In this document: piece by piece, positions 1-9,089 of the stretch
Layout: each line of letters starts with the position of its first letter
How positions within the stretch are numbered: position 1 is the first letter of the stretch
Assembly: GCF_033807575.1 (NCBI RefSeq)
Contig: NC_084704.1
Coordinates: 12,175,056-12,239,055, forward strand
DNA from: Cydia pomonella
Taxonomy: Eukaryota; Arthropoda; Insecta; Lepidoptera; Tortricidae
DNA: 64,000 nucleotides
Direction: 5' to 3'
Made by a program: the position numbers and the translations under genes
The notes under the pieces: model-generated
What the model was told of the DNA's origin: nothing
The model's input: the letters and a program-made list of their open reading frames with translations, nothing else
Database searches by the model: none

Positions 1-507
1 GGCGGACAGGGGCAAAGTCAAATTTTCAAGTAGGTTGAGCGAGCCCGAAGGGCGAGCTTCAGGCTGGGAGGCCGAAGGCCGACCCCGCGGAGGGCCGCCA
101 GGCCCGGAGCTTCACCCCGAGCGGCCAAGCGTGTCCTACTCCCAGTAATTTTGGGCGAGGCCGAAGGCCGAGCTGCGGGCGTGAGGAACAAAGCGAAATC
201 CTATATAAAACTGTGTTAAGCGAGCCCGACGGGCGAGCTTCAGGCCGGGAGGCCGAAGGCCGACCCCGGCGGAGGGCCGAAGGCCCGGAGCCTTCTCCCC
301 GACCCCCAAGCGTGCAACTCCCAGTAATTTAAAGCGAGGCCGAAGGCCGAGCTGCGTGCACAAGGTGCTCCCAAGCGTTCTACCAAGTCAACTGTCTTGA
401 TAAGCGGAGCCGGCGGGCCGAAGGCCCGACGGCGACGCGTCGAGGCTAGCGAAGGCCGAAGGCCGAGCTCCGCGTAGGGCCGAAGGCCCGAAGCGTCACC
501 TGAGAGG

Positions 508-636
508 GGGAAGTTGGAGCTTAAACACGACCCAATAGGAAAAGTGTCTTAGACAAGCGAAACGGCGGGCCGAAGGCCCGACGTGAGCTTGTCAAGACAC
601 TTTTACTATTGGGCCGTGTTTAAGCTCCAACTTCCC
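508..636. repeat. Long foldback hairpin in A1
   Basis: Arms 508-558 and 587-636 are near-perfect reverse complements (GGGAAGTTGGAGCTT... at the outer ends), about 50 bp each. The ~28-bp loop carries a GGGCCGAAGGCCC mini-hairpin. A transcript through here would fold into a long stem, so it could feed small-RNA processing; that is inference. Equivalent hairpins are at 3444-3587, 4286-4397, 6189-6332 and, inverted, 10185-10328. Confidence 0.85.
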
Positions 637-674
637 GCACTACTCCCGAAGCGAAACCAACCCTCCCCGAGTAT

Positions 675-1660
675 CTTAATAAGCGAAGCGGCGGGCCGAA
701 GGCCCGACGCTGAGCTTCGAAACCCAGCGAAGGCCGAAGGCCGAGCTCCGCGTAGGGCCGAAGGCCCGGAGCGTCCCACTGGATCGCCCAGGCACGCGAG
801 GCCGAAGGCCGAGCTGCGAGAGTGCGGCCCAAAGCGGAAGTACAATCGCATTACCTTTCCCCTTTGGAAAACAAATATTCTTTATACTAAAAATAACGGG
901 AAAAGTGCATTTATAGAGCGAACTGGTTACAAGTTAACTGTCTTAATAAGCGAAGCGGCGGGCCGAAGGCCCGACGCTGAGCTTCGAAACCCAGCAAAGG
1001 CCGAAGGCCGAGCTCCGCGTAGGGCCGAAGGCCCGGAGCGTCCCATTGGACCGCCCAAGCACGCGAGACCGAAGGCCGAGCTGCGAGAGTGCGGCCCAAA
1101 TCGGAAGTACAACCGCATTACTTTTCCCCTTTGGAAAACAAATATTCTTTATACTAAAAATAACGGGAAAAGAGCATTTATAGAGCGAACCGGTTACAAG
1201 TTAACTGTCTTAATAAGCGAAGCGGCGGGCCGAAGGCCCGACGCTGAGCTTCGAAACCCAGCGAAGGCCGAAGGCCGAGCTCCGCGTAGGGCCGAAGGCC
1301 CGGAGCGTCCCATTGGACCGCCCAAGCACGCGAGGCCGAAGGCCGAGCTGCGAGAGTGCGGCCCAAATCGGAAGTACAACCGCATTACTTTTCCCCTTTG
1401 GAAAACAAATATTCTTTATACTAAAAATAACGGGAAAAGTGCATTTATAGAGCGAACCGGTTACAAGTTAACTGTCTTAATAAGCGAAGCGGCGGGCCGA
1501 AGGCCCGACGCTGAGCTTCGAAACCCTGCGAAGGCCGAAGGCCGAGCTCCGCGTAGGGCCGAAGGCCCGGAGCGTCCCATTGGATCGCCCAAGCACGCGA
1601 GGCCGAAGGCCGAGCTGCGGGAGTGCGTGCTCGCACGCGGACCATTCCTTGCAAGCAAAA
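675..1660 (+). repeat. 267-bp GC-rich tandem array inside A1
   Basis: The word CTTAATAAGCGAAGCGG starts at 675, 942, 1209 and 1476, giving an exact 267-bp spacing. Each unit has three GGCCGAAGGCC-type hairpins, then an AT-rich spacer containing CCCTTTGGAAAACAAAT and AACGGGAAAA. The fourth unit changes into GTGCGTGCTCGCACGCGG and leads to the CAA-rich tail. In A2 and A3 only two units keep the 267-bp spacing (3626/3893 and the equivalents in A3), followed by a shorter variant. Confidence 0.9.
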
Positions 1661-2149
1661 GTACAACTGCTTTACAATTTCCCTTTGGAAAACACAAACT
1701 TTTACACCTAAACAACAGCAACAACAACAAACACTACAACAACAACATATACAACAACATTAATAACAACATACGCGAGGCCGAGTGCATGCTCGCACGC
1801 GCAGCAAAAGTACAACTGCACCACTTCTTCCCTTTGGAAAACAAACTTTTTCACTCAAAAAACGACACCTACAACAACAACTCATCAACAACAACATTAA
1901 CAACAACACTAACAACAACAAAAACAACAAACTACACGACTACCGCGGGGCCCTCGGGCCCCGCGCACCAAGCAAAACTCTAGTCTATATTATATAAAGC
2001 TGCAGCCCGAACGTGAATCGACACGAATTGTTCTCCCGGAAGGAGGCGCGGGGGGGATTCGAGTTTGGTACGGCCGTACAGGGGGCGGTCCGGTGACCTC
2101 CGGAAAAATCCGACATTCGGTCTACCGGATCGGGACAGAAAAATGTTTG

Positions 2150-3130
2150 ACGGCCCGGCTAAACGGTGGGAGATAGTGGGGGGGTGCTCGACCGAATGTC
2201 ACAGAGGACCTTGGGCGGTTTCGGAGGCCGCCATTTTTTTTTCAAAATGGCGGATTCAAAACGGCGGCCGATTTTCATGTCGGTCCCGGCGCGCTCAAAT
2301 TTCGGTCACGGAATCTCGGGGCCCTCTAGATCGGTATGGAAAAAAAAAATTTGGAAAAAATCCAAGATGGCGGACACCATGGCCACTTTTATTTTGTATG
2401 GCAACTTTTAAACGGTGACAGATAGGTGGGGGGTGCTCGACCAAATGTCATAGAGGGCCCCGAGACAAATAGAATGGCATTTAAAAAAATTCAAAATGGC
2501 CGACTCAAAATGGCGCCGAAATTTCAAAACGGTCCGAGAGCGCCGAGAACCGGTATGTGGGTACATATGGGCCCCCGCGTTCGAAAAAAAATTTTTTTTT
2601 TTTTTTAGCTCGAAAAAAAATTTGTATGGGATTTTTTTTCGAATCCCCCACATGCTAAACGGTGAGAGATAGGTCAAGGGAGCTCGACCAAATGTCATAG
2701 AGGGCTCCGAGTGGAATCTGAATAAGAAAAAAAAAATTCAAAATGGCCGACTTTTTTTTTTTTCTAAAACTTCAAAAAGGTCCGAGCGCTCTGAAATTTT
2801 GGTCGCGGTATCTCGGAGCCCCAACGACTCCTATGGAAAAAAAAAATTTTGGAAAAAATCCAAGATGGCGGAATAATGGCCAGTTTACTTTTGTATGGCA
2901 ACTCTCAAACGGTGCGTGATAGGTGGGGGGTGCTCGACCAAATGTCATAGAGGGCCCCGAGACAAATAAAACTGCATCAAAAAAAAATTCAAAATGGCCG
3001 ACTTTTTTTTTTTCTTTTTTTAATGTTGGTCCGAGCGCGCTGAGATTTTGCATGCGGCGAGCCTGGGGGGCCAAGATTACCATATGAAAAAAAGTTTTTT
3101 GGAAAAATCCAAAATGGCGGCGGACAGGGG
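2150..3130 (+). repeat. ~249-bp sub-repeat array with ATGGCGG words
   Basis: CTCGACC(A/G)AATGTCA occurs at 2187, 2436, 2683 and 2933, a spacing of 247-250 bp. Each unit has an AACGGTG..GATAG block, the CTCGACC word, GAGGGCCCCGAG, and one or more of CAAAATGGCGG, CAAAATGGCCGA or CAAGATGGCGGA. Homopolymer A/T runs separate these blocks. The same array is at about 4898-5876 in A3 and inverted at about 10641-11619. Confidence 0.85.
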
Positions 3131-3443
3131 CAAAGTAAAATTTCCAAGTAGGTTAAGCGAGCCCGAAGGGCGAGCTTCAGGCTGGGAGGCCGAAGGCCGA
3201 CCCCGGCGGAGGGCCGAAGGCCCGGAGCCTTCACCCCGACCCCCAAGCGTGCAACCCCCAGTAACTAAAAGCGAGGCCGAAGGCCGAGCTGCGTGCGTAC
3301 GGTGCTCCCAAGCGTTCTACCAAGTCGACTGTCTTGATAAGCGGAGCCGGCGGGCCGAAGGCCCGACGGCGACGCGTCGAGGCCAGCGAAGGCCGAAGGC
3401 CGAGCTCCGCGTAGGGCCGAAGGCCCGAAGCGTCACCTGAGAG

Positions 3444-3587
3444 GGGGAAGTTGGAGCTTAAACACGACCCAATAGGAAAAGTGTCTTAGACAAGCGAAAC
3501 GGCGGGCCGAAGGCCAAAGGCCGTAGGCCCGACGTGAGCTTGTCAAGACACTTTTACTATTGGGTCGTGTTTAAGCTCCAACTTCCC
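3444..3587. repeat. Long foldback hairpin in A2 (first)
   Basis: It has the same ~50-bp arms as the hairpin at 508-636, with a longer loop holding two extra GGCC-type palindromes. It sits between the Cys/Gly-poor GC-rich module and the 267-bp repeats, the same place as in A1 and A3. Confidence 0.85.
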
Positions 3588-4285
3588 GCACTAATCCCGA
3601 AGCGAAACCAACCCTCCCCGAGTGTCTTAATAAGCGAAGCGGCGGGCCAAAGGCCCGACGCTGAGCTTCGAAACCCAGCGAAGGCCGAAGGCCGAGCTCC
3701 GCGTAGGGCCGAAGGCCCGGAGCGTCCCACTGGTTCGGCCAAGCACGCGAGGCCGAAGGCCGAGCTGCGAGAGTGCGGCCCAAAGCGGAAGTACAACCGC
3801 ATTACATTTCACCTTTGGAAAACAAATATTCTTTATACTAAAAATAACGGGAAAAATGCACTTATAGAGCGAACCGGTTACAAGTTAACTGTTTTAATAA
3901 GCGAAGCGGCGGGCCGAAGGCCCGACGCTGAGCTTCCAAACCCAGCGAAGGCCGAAGGCCGAGCTCCGCGTAGGGCCGAAGGCACGGAGCGTCCCATTGG
4001 ATCGCCCAAGCACGCGAGGCCGAAGGCCGAGCTGCGAGAGTGCGGCCCAAAGCGGAAGTACAACCGCATTAACTTTCCCCTTTGGAAAACAAATCTTCTT
4101 TATATTAATAACAACAAAAATAACGGGAAAAGTTATAAAGCGAACCGGCAACAAGTCAACTGTCTTAATAAGCGGAGCCGGCGGGCCGAAGGCCCGACGG
4201 CGAAGCGTCGAGGCTAGCGAAGATCGAAGGCCGAGCTCCGCGTAGGGCCGAAGGCCCGAAGCGTCCCCTTCGAAGCTCGCCAGCG

Positions 4286-4397
4286 GGGAAGTTGGAGCTT
4301 AAACACGACCCAATAGTAAAAGTGTCTTAGACAAGCGAAACGGCTGAGCTTGTCAAGACACTTTTACTATTGGGTCGTGTTTACGCTCCAACTTCCC
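4286..4397. repeat. Long foldback hairpin in A2 (second, short loop)
   Basis: This second copy of the arm sequence within A2 has lost the GGGCCGAAGGCCC loop and retains only a short GAAACGGCT linker. A3 lacks a hairpin at the equivalent point, which explains part of the length difference between A2 and A3. Confidence 0.8.
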
Positions 4398-6188
4398 TTC
4401 AACCCCCAAAGTAACTATATTGCCGAAGGCCGAGCTCCGCGTAGGGCCGAAGGCCCGGAGCGTCCCATTGGATCGCCCAAGCACGCGAGGCCAAAGGCCG
4501 AGCTGCGGGAGTGCGTGCTCGCACGCGGACCATTCCTTGCAAGCAAAAGTACAACTGCTTTACCTTTTCCCTTTGGAAAACACAAACTTTTACACCTAAA
4601 CAACAGCAAAAACAACAGCACCAACTACAACAACTCATTAACAACAACATAAACAACATGACAAACAACCAAACAACAGCACCACGCACACCGCGGGGCC
4701 CTCGGGCCCCGCGCACCAAGCAAAACTCTAGTCTATATTATATAAAGCTGCAGCCCGAACGTTAATCGACACGAATTGTTCTCCCGGAAGGAGGCGCGGG
4801 GGGGATTCGAGTTTGGTACGGTCGTACAGGGGGCGGTCCGGTGACCTCCGGAAAAATCCGACATCCGGTCTACCGGATCGGGACAGAAAAATGTTTGACG
4901 GCCCGGCTAAACGGTGGGAGATAGTGGGGGGGTGCTCGACCAAATGTCACAGAGGACCCCGGGCAGTTTCGGAGGCCGCCATTTTTTTTTCAAAATGGCG
5001 GATTCAAAATGGCGGCCGATTTTCAAGTCGGTCCCGGCGCGCTCAAATTTCGGTCACGGAATCTCGGGGCCCTCTAGATCGGTATGGAAAAAAAAAATTT
5101 GGAAAAAATCCAAGATGGCGGACACCATGGCCACTTTTATTTTGTATGGCAACTTTTAAACGGTGACAGATAGGTGGGGGGTGCTCGACCAAATGTCATA
5201 GAGGGCCCCGAGACGAATGAAATGGCATTTAAAAAAATTCAAAATGGCCGACTCAAAATGGCGCCGAAATTTCAAAACGGTCCGAGAGCGCCGAGAACCG
5301 GTACGTGGGTACATATGGGCCCCCGCGTTCGAAAAAAATTTTTTTTTTTTTTTTAGCTTGAAAAAAAATTTGTATGGGATTTTTTTTCGAATCCCCCACA
5401 TGCTAAACGGTGAGAGATAGGTCGGGGGAGCTCGACCAAATGTCATAGAGGGCTCCGAGTGGAATCTGAATAAGAAAAAAAAAATTCAAAATGGCCGACT
5501 TTTTTTTTTCTAAAACTTCAAAAAGGTCCGAGCGCTCTGAAATTTCGGTCGCGGTATCTCGGAGCCCCAATGACTCCTATGGAAAAAAAAATTTTTGGAA
5601 AAAATCCAAGATGGCGGAAAAATGGCCAGTTTACTTTTGTATGGCAACTCTCAAACGGTGCGTGATAGGTGGGGGGTGCTCGACCAAATGTCATAGAGGG
5701 CCTCGAGACAAATAAAACTGCATCAAAAAAAATTTCAAAATGGCCGACTTTTTTTTTTTCTTTTTTTAATGTTGGTCCGAGCGCGCTGAGATTTTGCATG
5801 CGGCGAGCCTGGGGGCCAAGATTACCATATGAAAAAAAGTTTTTTGGAAAAATCCAAAATGGCGGCGGACAGGGGCAAAGTCAAATTTCCAAGTAGGTTA
5901 AGCGAGCCCGAAGGGCGAGCTTCAGGCTGGGAGGCCGAAGGCCGACCCCGGCGGAGGGCCGAAGGCCCGGAGCCTTCACCCCGACCCCCAAGCGTGCAAC
6001 CCCCAGTAACTAAAAGCGAGGCCGAAGGCCGAGCTGCGTGCGTACGGTGCTCCCAAGCGTTCTACCAAGTCGACTGTCTTGATAAGCGGAGCCGGCGGGC
6101 CGAAGGCCCGACGGCGACGCGTCGAGGCCAGCGAAGGCCGAAGGCCGAGCTCCGCGTAGGGCCGAAGGCCCGAAGCGTCACCTGAGAG

Positions 6189-6332
6189 GGGGAAGTTGGA
6201 GCTTAAACACGACCCAATAGGAAAAGTGTCTTAGACAAGCGAAACGGCGGGCCGAAGGCCAAAGGCCGTAGGCCCGACGTGAGCTTGTCAAGACACTTTT
6301 ACTATTGGGTCGTGTTTAAGCTCCAACTTCCC
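6189..6332. repeat. Long foldback hairpin in A3
   Basis: It has the same arm sequence and two-palindrome loop as 3444-3587. It lies at the boundary between the GC hairpin module and the 267-bp-type repeats. Confidence 0.85.
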
Positions 6333-7144
6333 GCACTACTCCGGAAGCGAAACCAACCCTCCCCGAGTGTCTTAATAAGCGAAGCGGCGGGCCGAAGGCC
6401 CGACGCTGAGCTTCGAAACCCAGCGAAGGCCGAAGGCCGAGCTCCGCGTAGGGCCGAAGGCCCGGAGCGTCCCACTGGATGGGCCAAGCACGCGAGGCCG
6501 AAGGCCGAGCTGCGAGAGTGCGGCCCAAAGCGGAAGTACAACCGCATTACATTTCACCTTTGGAAAACAAATATTCTTTATACTAAAAATAACGGGAAAA
6601 ATGCATTTATAGAACGAACCGGTTACAAGTTAAGTGTTTTAATAAGCGAAGCGGCGGGCCGAAGGCCCGACGCTGAGCTTCGAAACCCAGCGAAGGCCGA
6701 AGGCCGAGCTCCGCGTAGGGCCGAAGGCACGGAGCGTCCCATTGGATCGCCCAAGCACGCGAGGCCGAAGGCCGAGCTGCGAGAGTGCGGCCCAAAGCGG
6801 AAGTACAACCGCATTAACTTTCCCCTTTGGAAAACAAATCTTATTTATATTAATGACAACAAAAATTACGGGAAAAGTTATAAAGCGAACCGGCAACAAG
6901 TCAACTGTCTTAATAAGCGTAGCCGGCGGGCCGAAGGCCCGACGGCGAAGCGTCGAGGCTAGCGAAGGCCGAAGGCCGAGCTCCGCGTAGGGCCGAAGGC
7001 CCGGAGCGTCCCACTGGATCGCCCAAGCACGCGAGGCCGAAGGCCGAGCTGCGGGAGTGCGTGCTCGCACGCGGACCATTCCTTGCAAGCAAAAGTACAA
7101 CTGCTTTACCTTTTCCCTTTGGAAAACACAAACTTTTACACCTA

Positions 7145-7390
7145 AACAACAGCAACAACAACAAACACTACAACAACAACACATAAACAACAATATTAAT
7201 AACAACATACGCGAGGCCGAGTGCATGCTCGCACGCGCAGCAAAAGTACAACTGCACCACTTCTTCCCTTTGGAAAACAAACTTTTTCACTCAAACAACG
7301 GCACCTACAACAATAACTCATCAATAACAACATCAACAACAGCACCAACTACAAAAACAACAATACTAACAACAGCACCATGCACACCGC
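7145..7390 (+). repeat. CAA-rich low-complexity tail of A3
   Basis: Imperfect (CAA)n / (AACAAC)n tracts are split by a GCGAGGCCGAGTGCATGCTCGCACGCGC palindrome-like segment and a CTTTGGAAAACAAACTTTTTCACTC block. The equivalents are 1700-1935 in A1, 4600-4690 (shorter) in A2, and the complementary GTT-rich tract at 9127-9372 in the inverted arm. Read in frame it gives Asn/Thr/Gln-rich stretches; these look like satellite translation, not protein. Confidence 0.8.
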
Positions 7391-7494
7391 GGGGCCCCCG
7401 GGCCCCGCGCACCAAGCAAAACTCTAGTTAGGTAATATAAAACCTTATAGATGCCAGAATTAGAAATACACAAAAAAAATAAGCTCGTTTTTTA

Positions 7495-7547
7495 GGGTTC
7501 CGTAGCCAAATGGCATAAAATGGAACCCTTATAGTTTCGCCATGTCC

Positions 7548-7586
<39 letters not shown>

Positions 7587-8723
7587 CGAGGCTTTTCTCC
7601 GTGGTCGTTAGTGCTAGAAAGCTGAAATTTGGCATGGATATATAAATCAATAAAGCCGACAAAGTCGTACAATAAAATCTAAAAATTTAATTTTTTTTAG
7701 GGTACCTCCCCTACACGTAAAGTGGGGGTGAAATTTTTTTTTCGCTTCAACTCTAGAGTGTGGGGTATCGTTGGACAGGTCTTTCAAAACTAATAGGGGT
7801 TTTCAAGAAACATTTTTTGATAAAGTGAATATATTCGGAGATAATCGCTCCGAAAGACAAAAAAATGTGCCCCTCCCCCCTCTAACTTTTGAACCATAGG
7901 TCCAAAAAATATGAAAAAAATCGTGGAAGTAGAACTTAAGAAAGACATTAAATGAAAACTATAGCGGACATGATAAGTTTAGCTGTTTTTGAGTTATCGC
8001 AAAAAGTTTTCCCTTCATAGTAAAAAGCCTTGTTAGGGTTCCGTAGCCAAATGGCATAAAACGGAACCCTTATAGTTTCGCCATGTCCGTCTGTCTGTCT
8101 GTCTGTCCGAGGCTTTGCTCCGTGGTCGTTAGTGCTAGAAAGCTGAAATTTGGCATGGATATATAAATCAATAAAGCCGACAAAGTCGTACAATAAAATC
8201 TAAAAATTTAATTTTTTTTAGGGTACCTCCCCTACACGTAAAGTGGGGGTGAAATTTTTTTTTCGCTTCAACTCTAGAGTGTGGGGTATCGTTGGAAAGG
8301 TCTTTCAAAACTAATAGGGGTTTTCAAGAAACATTTTTTGATAAAGTGAATATATTCGGAGATAATCGCTCCGAAAGAAAAAAAAATGTGTCCCCCCCTC
8401 TAACTTTTGAACCATAGGTCCAAAAAATATGAAAAAAATCGTGGAAGTAGAACTTAAGAAAGACATTAAATGAAAACTATAGCGGACATGATCAGTTTAG
8501 CTGTTTTTGAGTTATCGCAAAAAGTTTTCCCTTCATAGTAAAAAGCCTTGTTTTAATTAGGTACTGATTATGCAAATTTGCCTATTTGTTTATCTCAGGT
8601 GAAAGGTAGCGTTTCATCCCTTGGTTAACAATTTACTATACTTTAAGCTCCAGTTTAGCTTATTGTGACGGAAGAGTAACTACGGAACCCTACACTGAGC
8701 GTGGCCCGACATGCTCTTGGCCG
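7495..8723 (+). repeat. GGGTTCCG-family repeat with internal tandem duplication
   Basis: The element starts GGGTTCCGTAGCCAAATGG, contains a (TCTG)n run, AAGTGGGGGTGAA and GGAGATAATCGCTCCG (a small palindrome), and ends CATGCTCTTGGCCG. The first ~540 bp occur twice in tandem (7495-8031 and 8036-8570); the single-copy relative at 27815-28510 shows the unduplicated form. I recognise this as a non-coding family common in Lepidoptera; its class is unclear to me. The target side is T-rich (TTTTTTA), as at the other insertions here. Frames on the minus strand through the (GACA)n run are not genes. Confidence 0.8.
7546..7586 (+). repeat. (TCTG)n microsatellite
   Basis: About ten TCTG units lie inside the first tandem copy of the GGGTTCCG repeat. 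The second copy (8090-8105) has only a few units, so the microsatellite has changed length between two otherwise similar copies. The same long/short pair is seen at +4,353 bp in B2. Confidence 0.9.
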
Positions 8724-8791
8724 GTTATTTATTTATACTAGAGTACGATCCTGGTAGGTTTATCTCACTACTTTTATTTCAGTAAATATAC

Positions 8792-8943
8792 AGGCCAATT
8801 AGAGTTTTAGTTCTTTGATCTGTTTCCGATATGATAATGATCTGTCAGTGTCAAAAGTGACGTTGAATAAAAGTCACATTTGCCACTGACAAACCAGTAT
8901 CATATCGGAAACAGATCGAATAACTAAGACTGGAACTGGCCTA
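8792..8943. mobile_element. MITE with ~45-bp terminal inverted repeats (AGGCCAATT...)
   Basis: The left end AGGCCAATTAGAGTTTTAG and the right end ...AACTGGAACTGGCCTA pair as imperfect inverted repeats. An inner, almost perfect stem (GATCTGTTTCCGATATGAT against its complement) follows. There is no coding capacity. The copy at 13145-13296 is carried by the duplicated B segment, so it is not an independent insertion. A segment beginning CAGGCCAATTCGAACG at 14815 may be another relative with only one end visible. Confidence 0.8.
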
Positions 8944-9089
8944 AGTTCTCTATCATTCATTTTCCGTTGGGTTTTATTGTTTATAAATAAATAAATTAAA
9001 ATTATTTCGGACATAAATCCATAGTTGTTAGTTACATTTACATTTAACTTATAAAATAGTGTTAGTGGAATTACAAAACTAATTCTAAC

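Larger units (their letters stand above)
1..1984 (+). repeat. Satellite unit A1 (5'-truncated by window edge)
   Basis: This is the right part of a ~2.7 kb tandem unit that recurs whole at 1985-4732 and 4733-7427 and inverted at 9090-11784. It is GC-rich and crowded with short palindromes of the form GGCCGAAGGCC and GGGCCGAAGGCCC (GAA loop), then turns into (CAA)n-like sequence from about 1700. It ends with CAAAACTCTAG, the same right end seen in the other units. Four 267-bp sub-repeats make this copy richer in that module than A2 or A3. Because 267 is a multiple of three and the repeat is stop-poor, long frames open on both strands (for example 583-1983); I treat these as composition effects. 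The left end lies outside the window. Confidence 0.9.
1985..4732 (+). repeat. Satellite unit A2 (2,748 bp)
   Basis: This is a complete tandem unit. It begins CTATATTATATAAAGCTGC directly after the CTCTAG end of A1 and ends in CAAAACTCTAG before A3. In order it holds a GC-rich leader, a four-unit ~249-bp array (2150-3130), the GGCCGAAGGCC hairpin module, two foldback hairpins, 267-bp-type repeats, and a CAA-rich tail. It is slightly longer than A3 and differs from it by scattered substitutions and small indels, so the copies are recent but not identical. The TATA-like start next to a GC-rich leader could act as a promoter, but nothing in the sequence proves transcription. Confidence 0.9.
4733..7427 (+). 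repeat. Satellite unit A3, left arm of a large inverted repeat (2,695 bp)
   Basis: This complete unit is the one mirrored at 9090-11784. Paired coordinates add to 16,517 at both ends, so the arms have the same length with no net indel. Sequence agrees closely along the length; a clear difference is a small cluster near 10405-10420, where the inverted copy reads GGGCCGTAGGCCCCCC in place of the expected palindrome. The right end CAAAACTCTAG joins B1 through TTAGGTAAT. Confidence 0.92.

Noticed and set aside
583..1983. 466-codon ORF with 89-residue repeats
   Set aside because: It is created by a 267-bp stop-poor satellite; antisense and other frames are open as well, and the frame is not kept in A2 and A3.
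6639..7280. 213-codon minus-strand ORF and its mirror at 9237-9878
   Set aside because: It is the antisense of satellite A; the pair exists because the satellite is inverted. Ser/Arg/Ala/Cys runs come from GC hairpins and the GTT tract.
7546..7586. CRISPR-like array or regular repeat-spacer structure in the first 13 kb
   Set aside because: Repeats are adjacent or nested satellite units and microsatellites; there are no unique spacers between short identical repeats, and the genome is eukaryotic.
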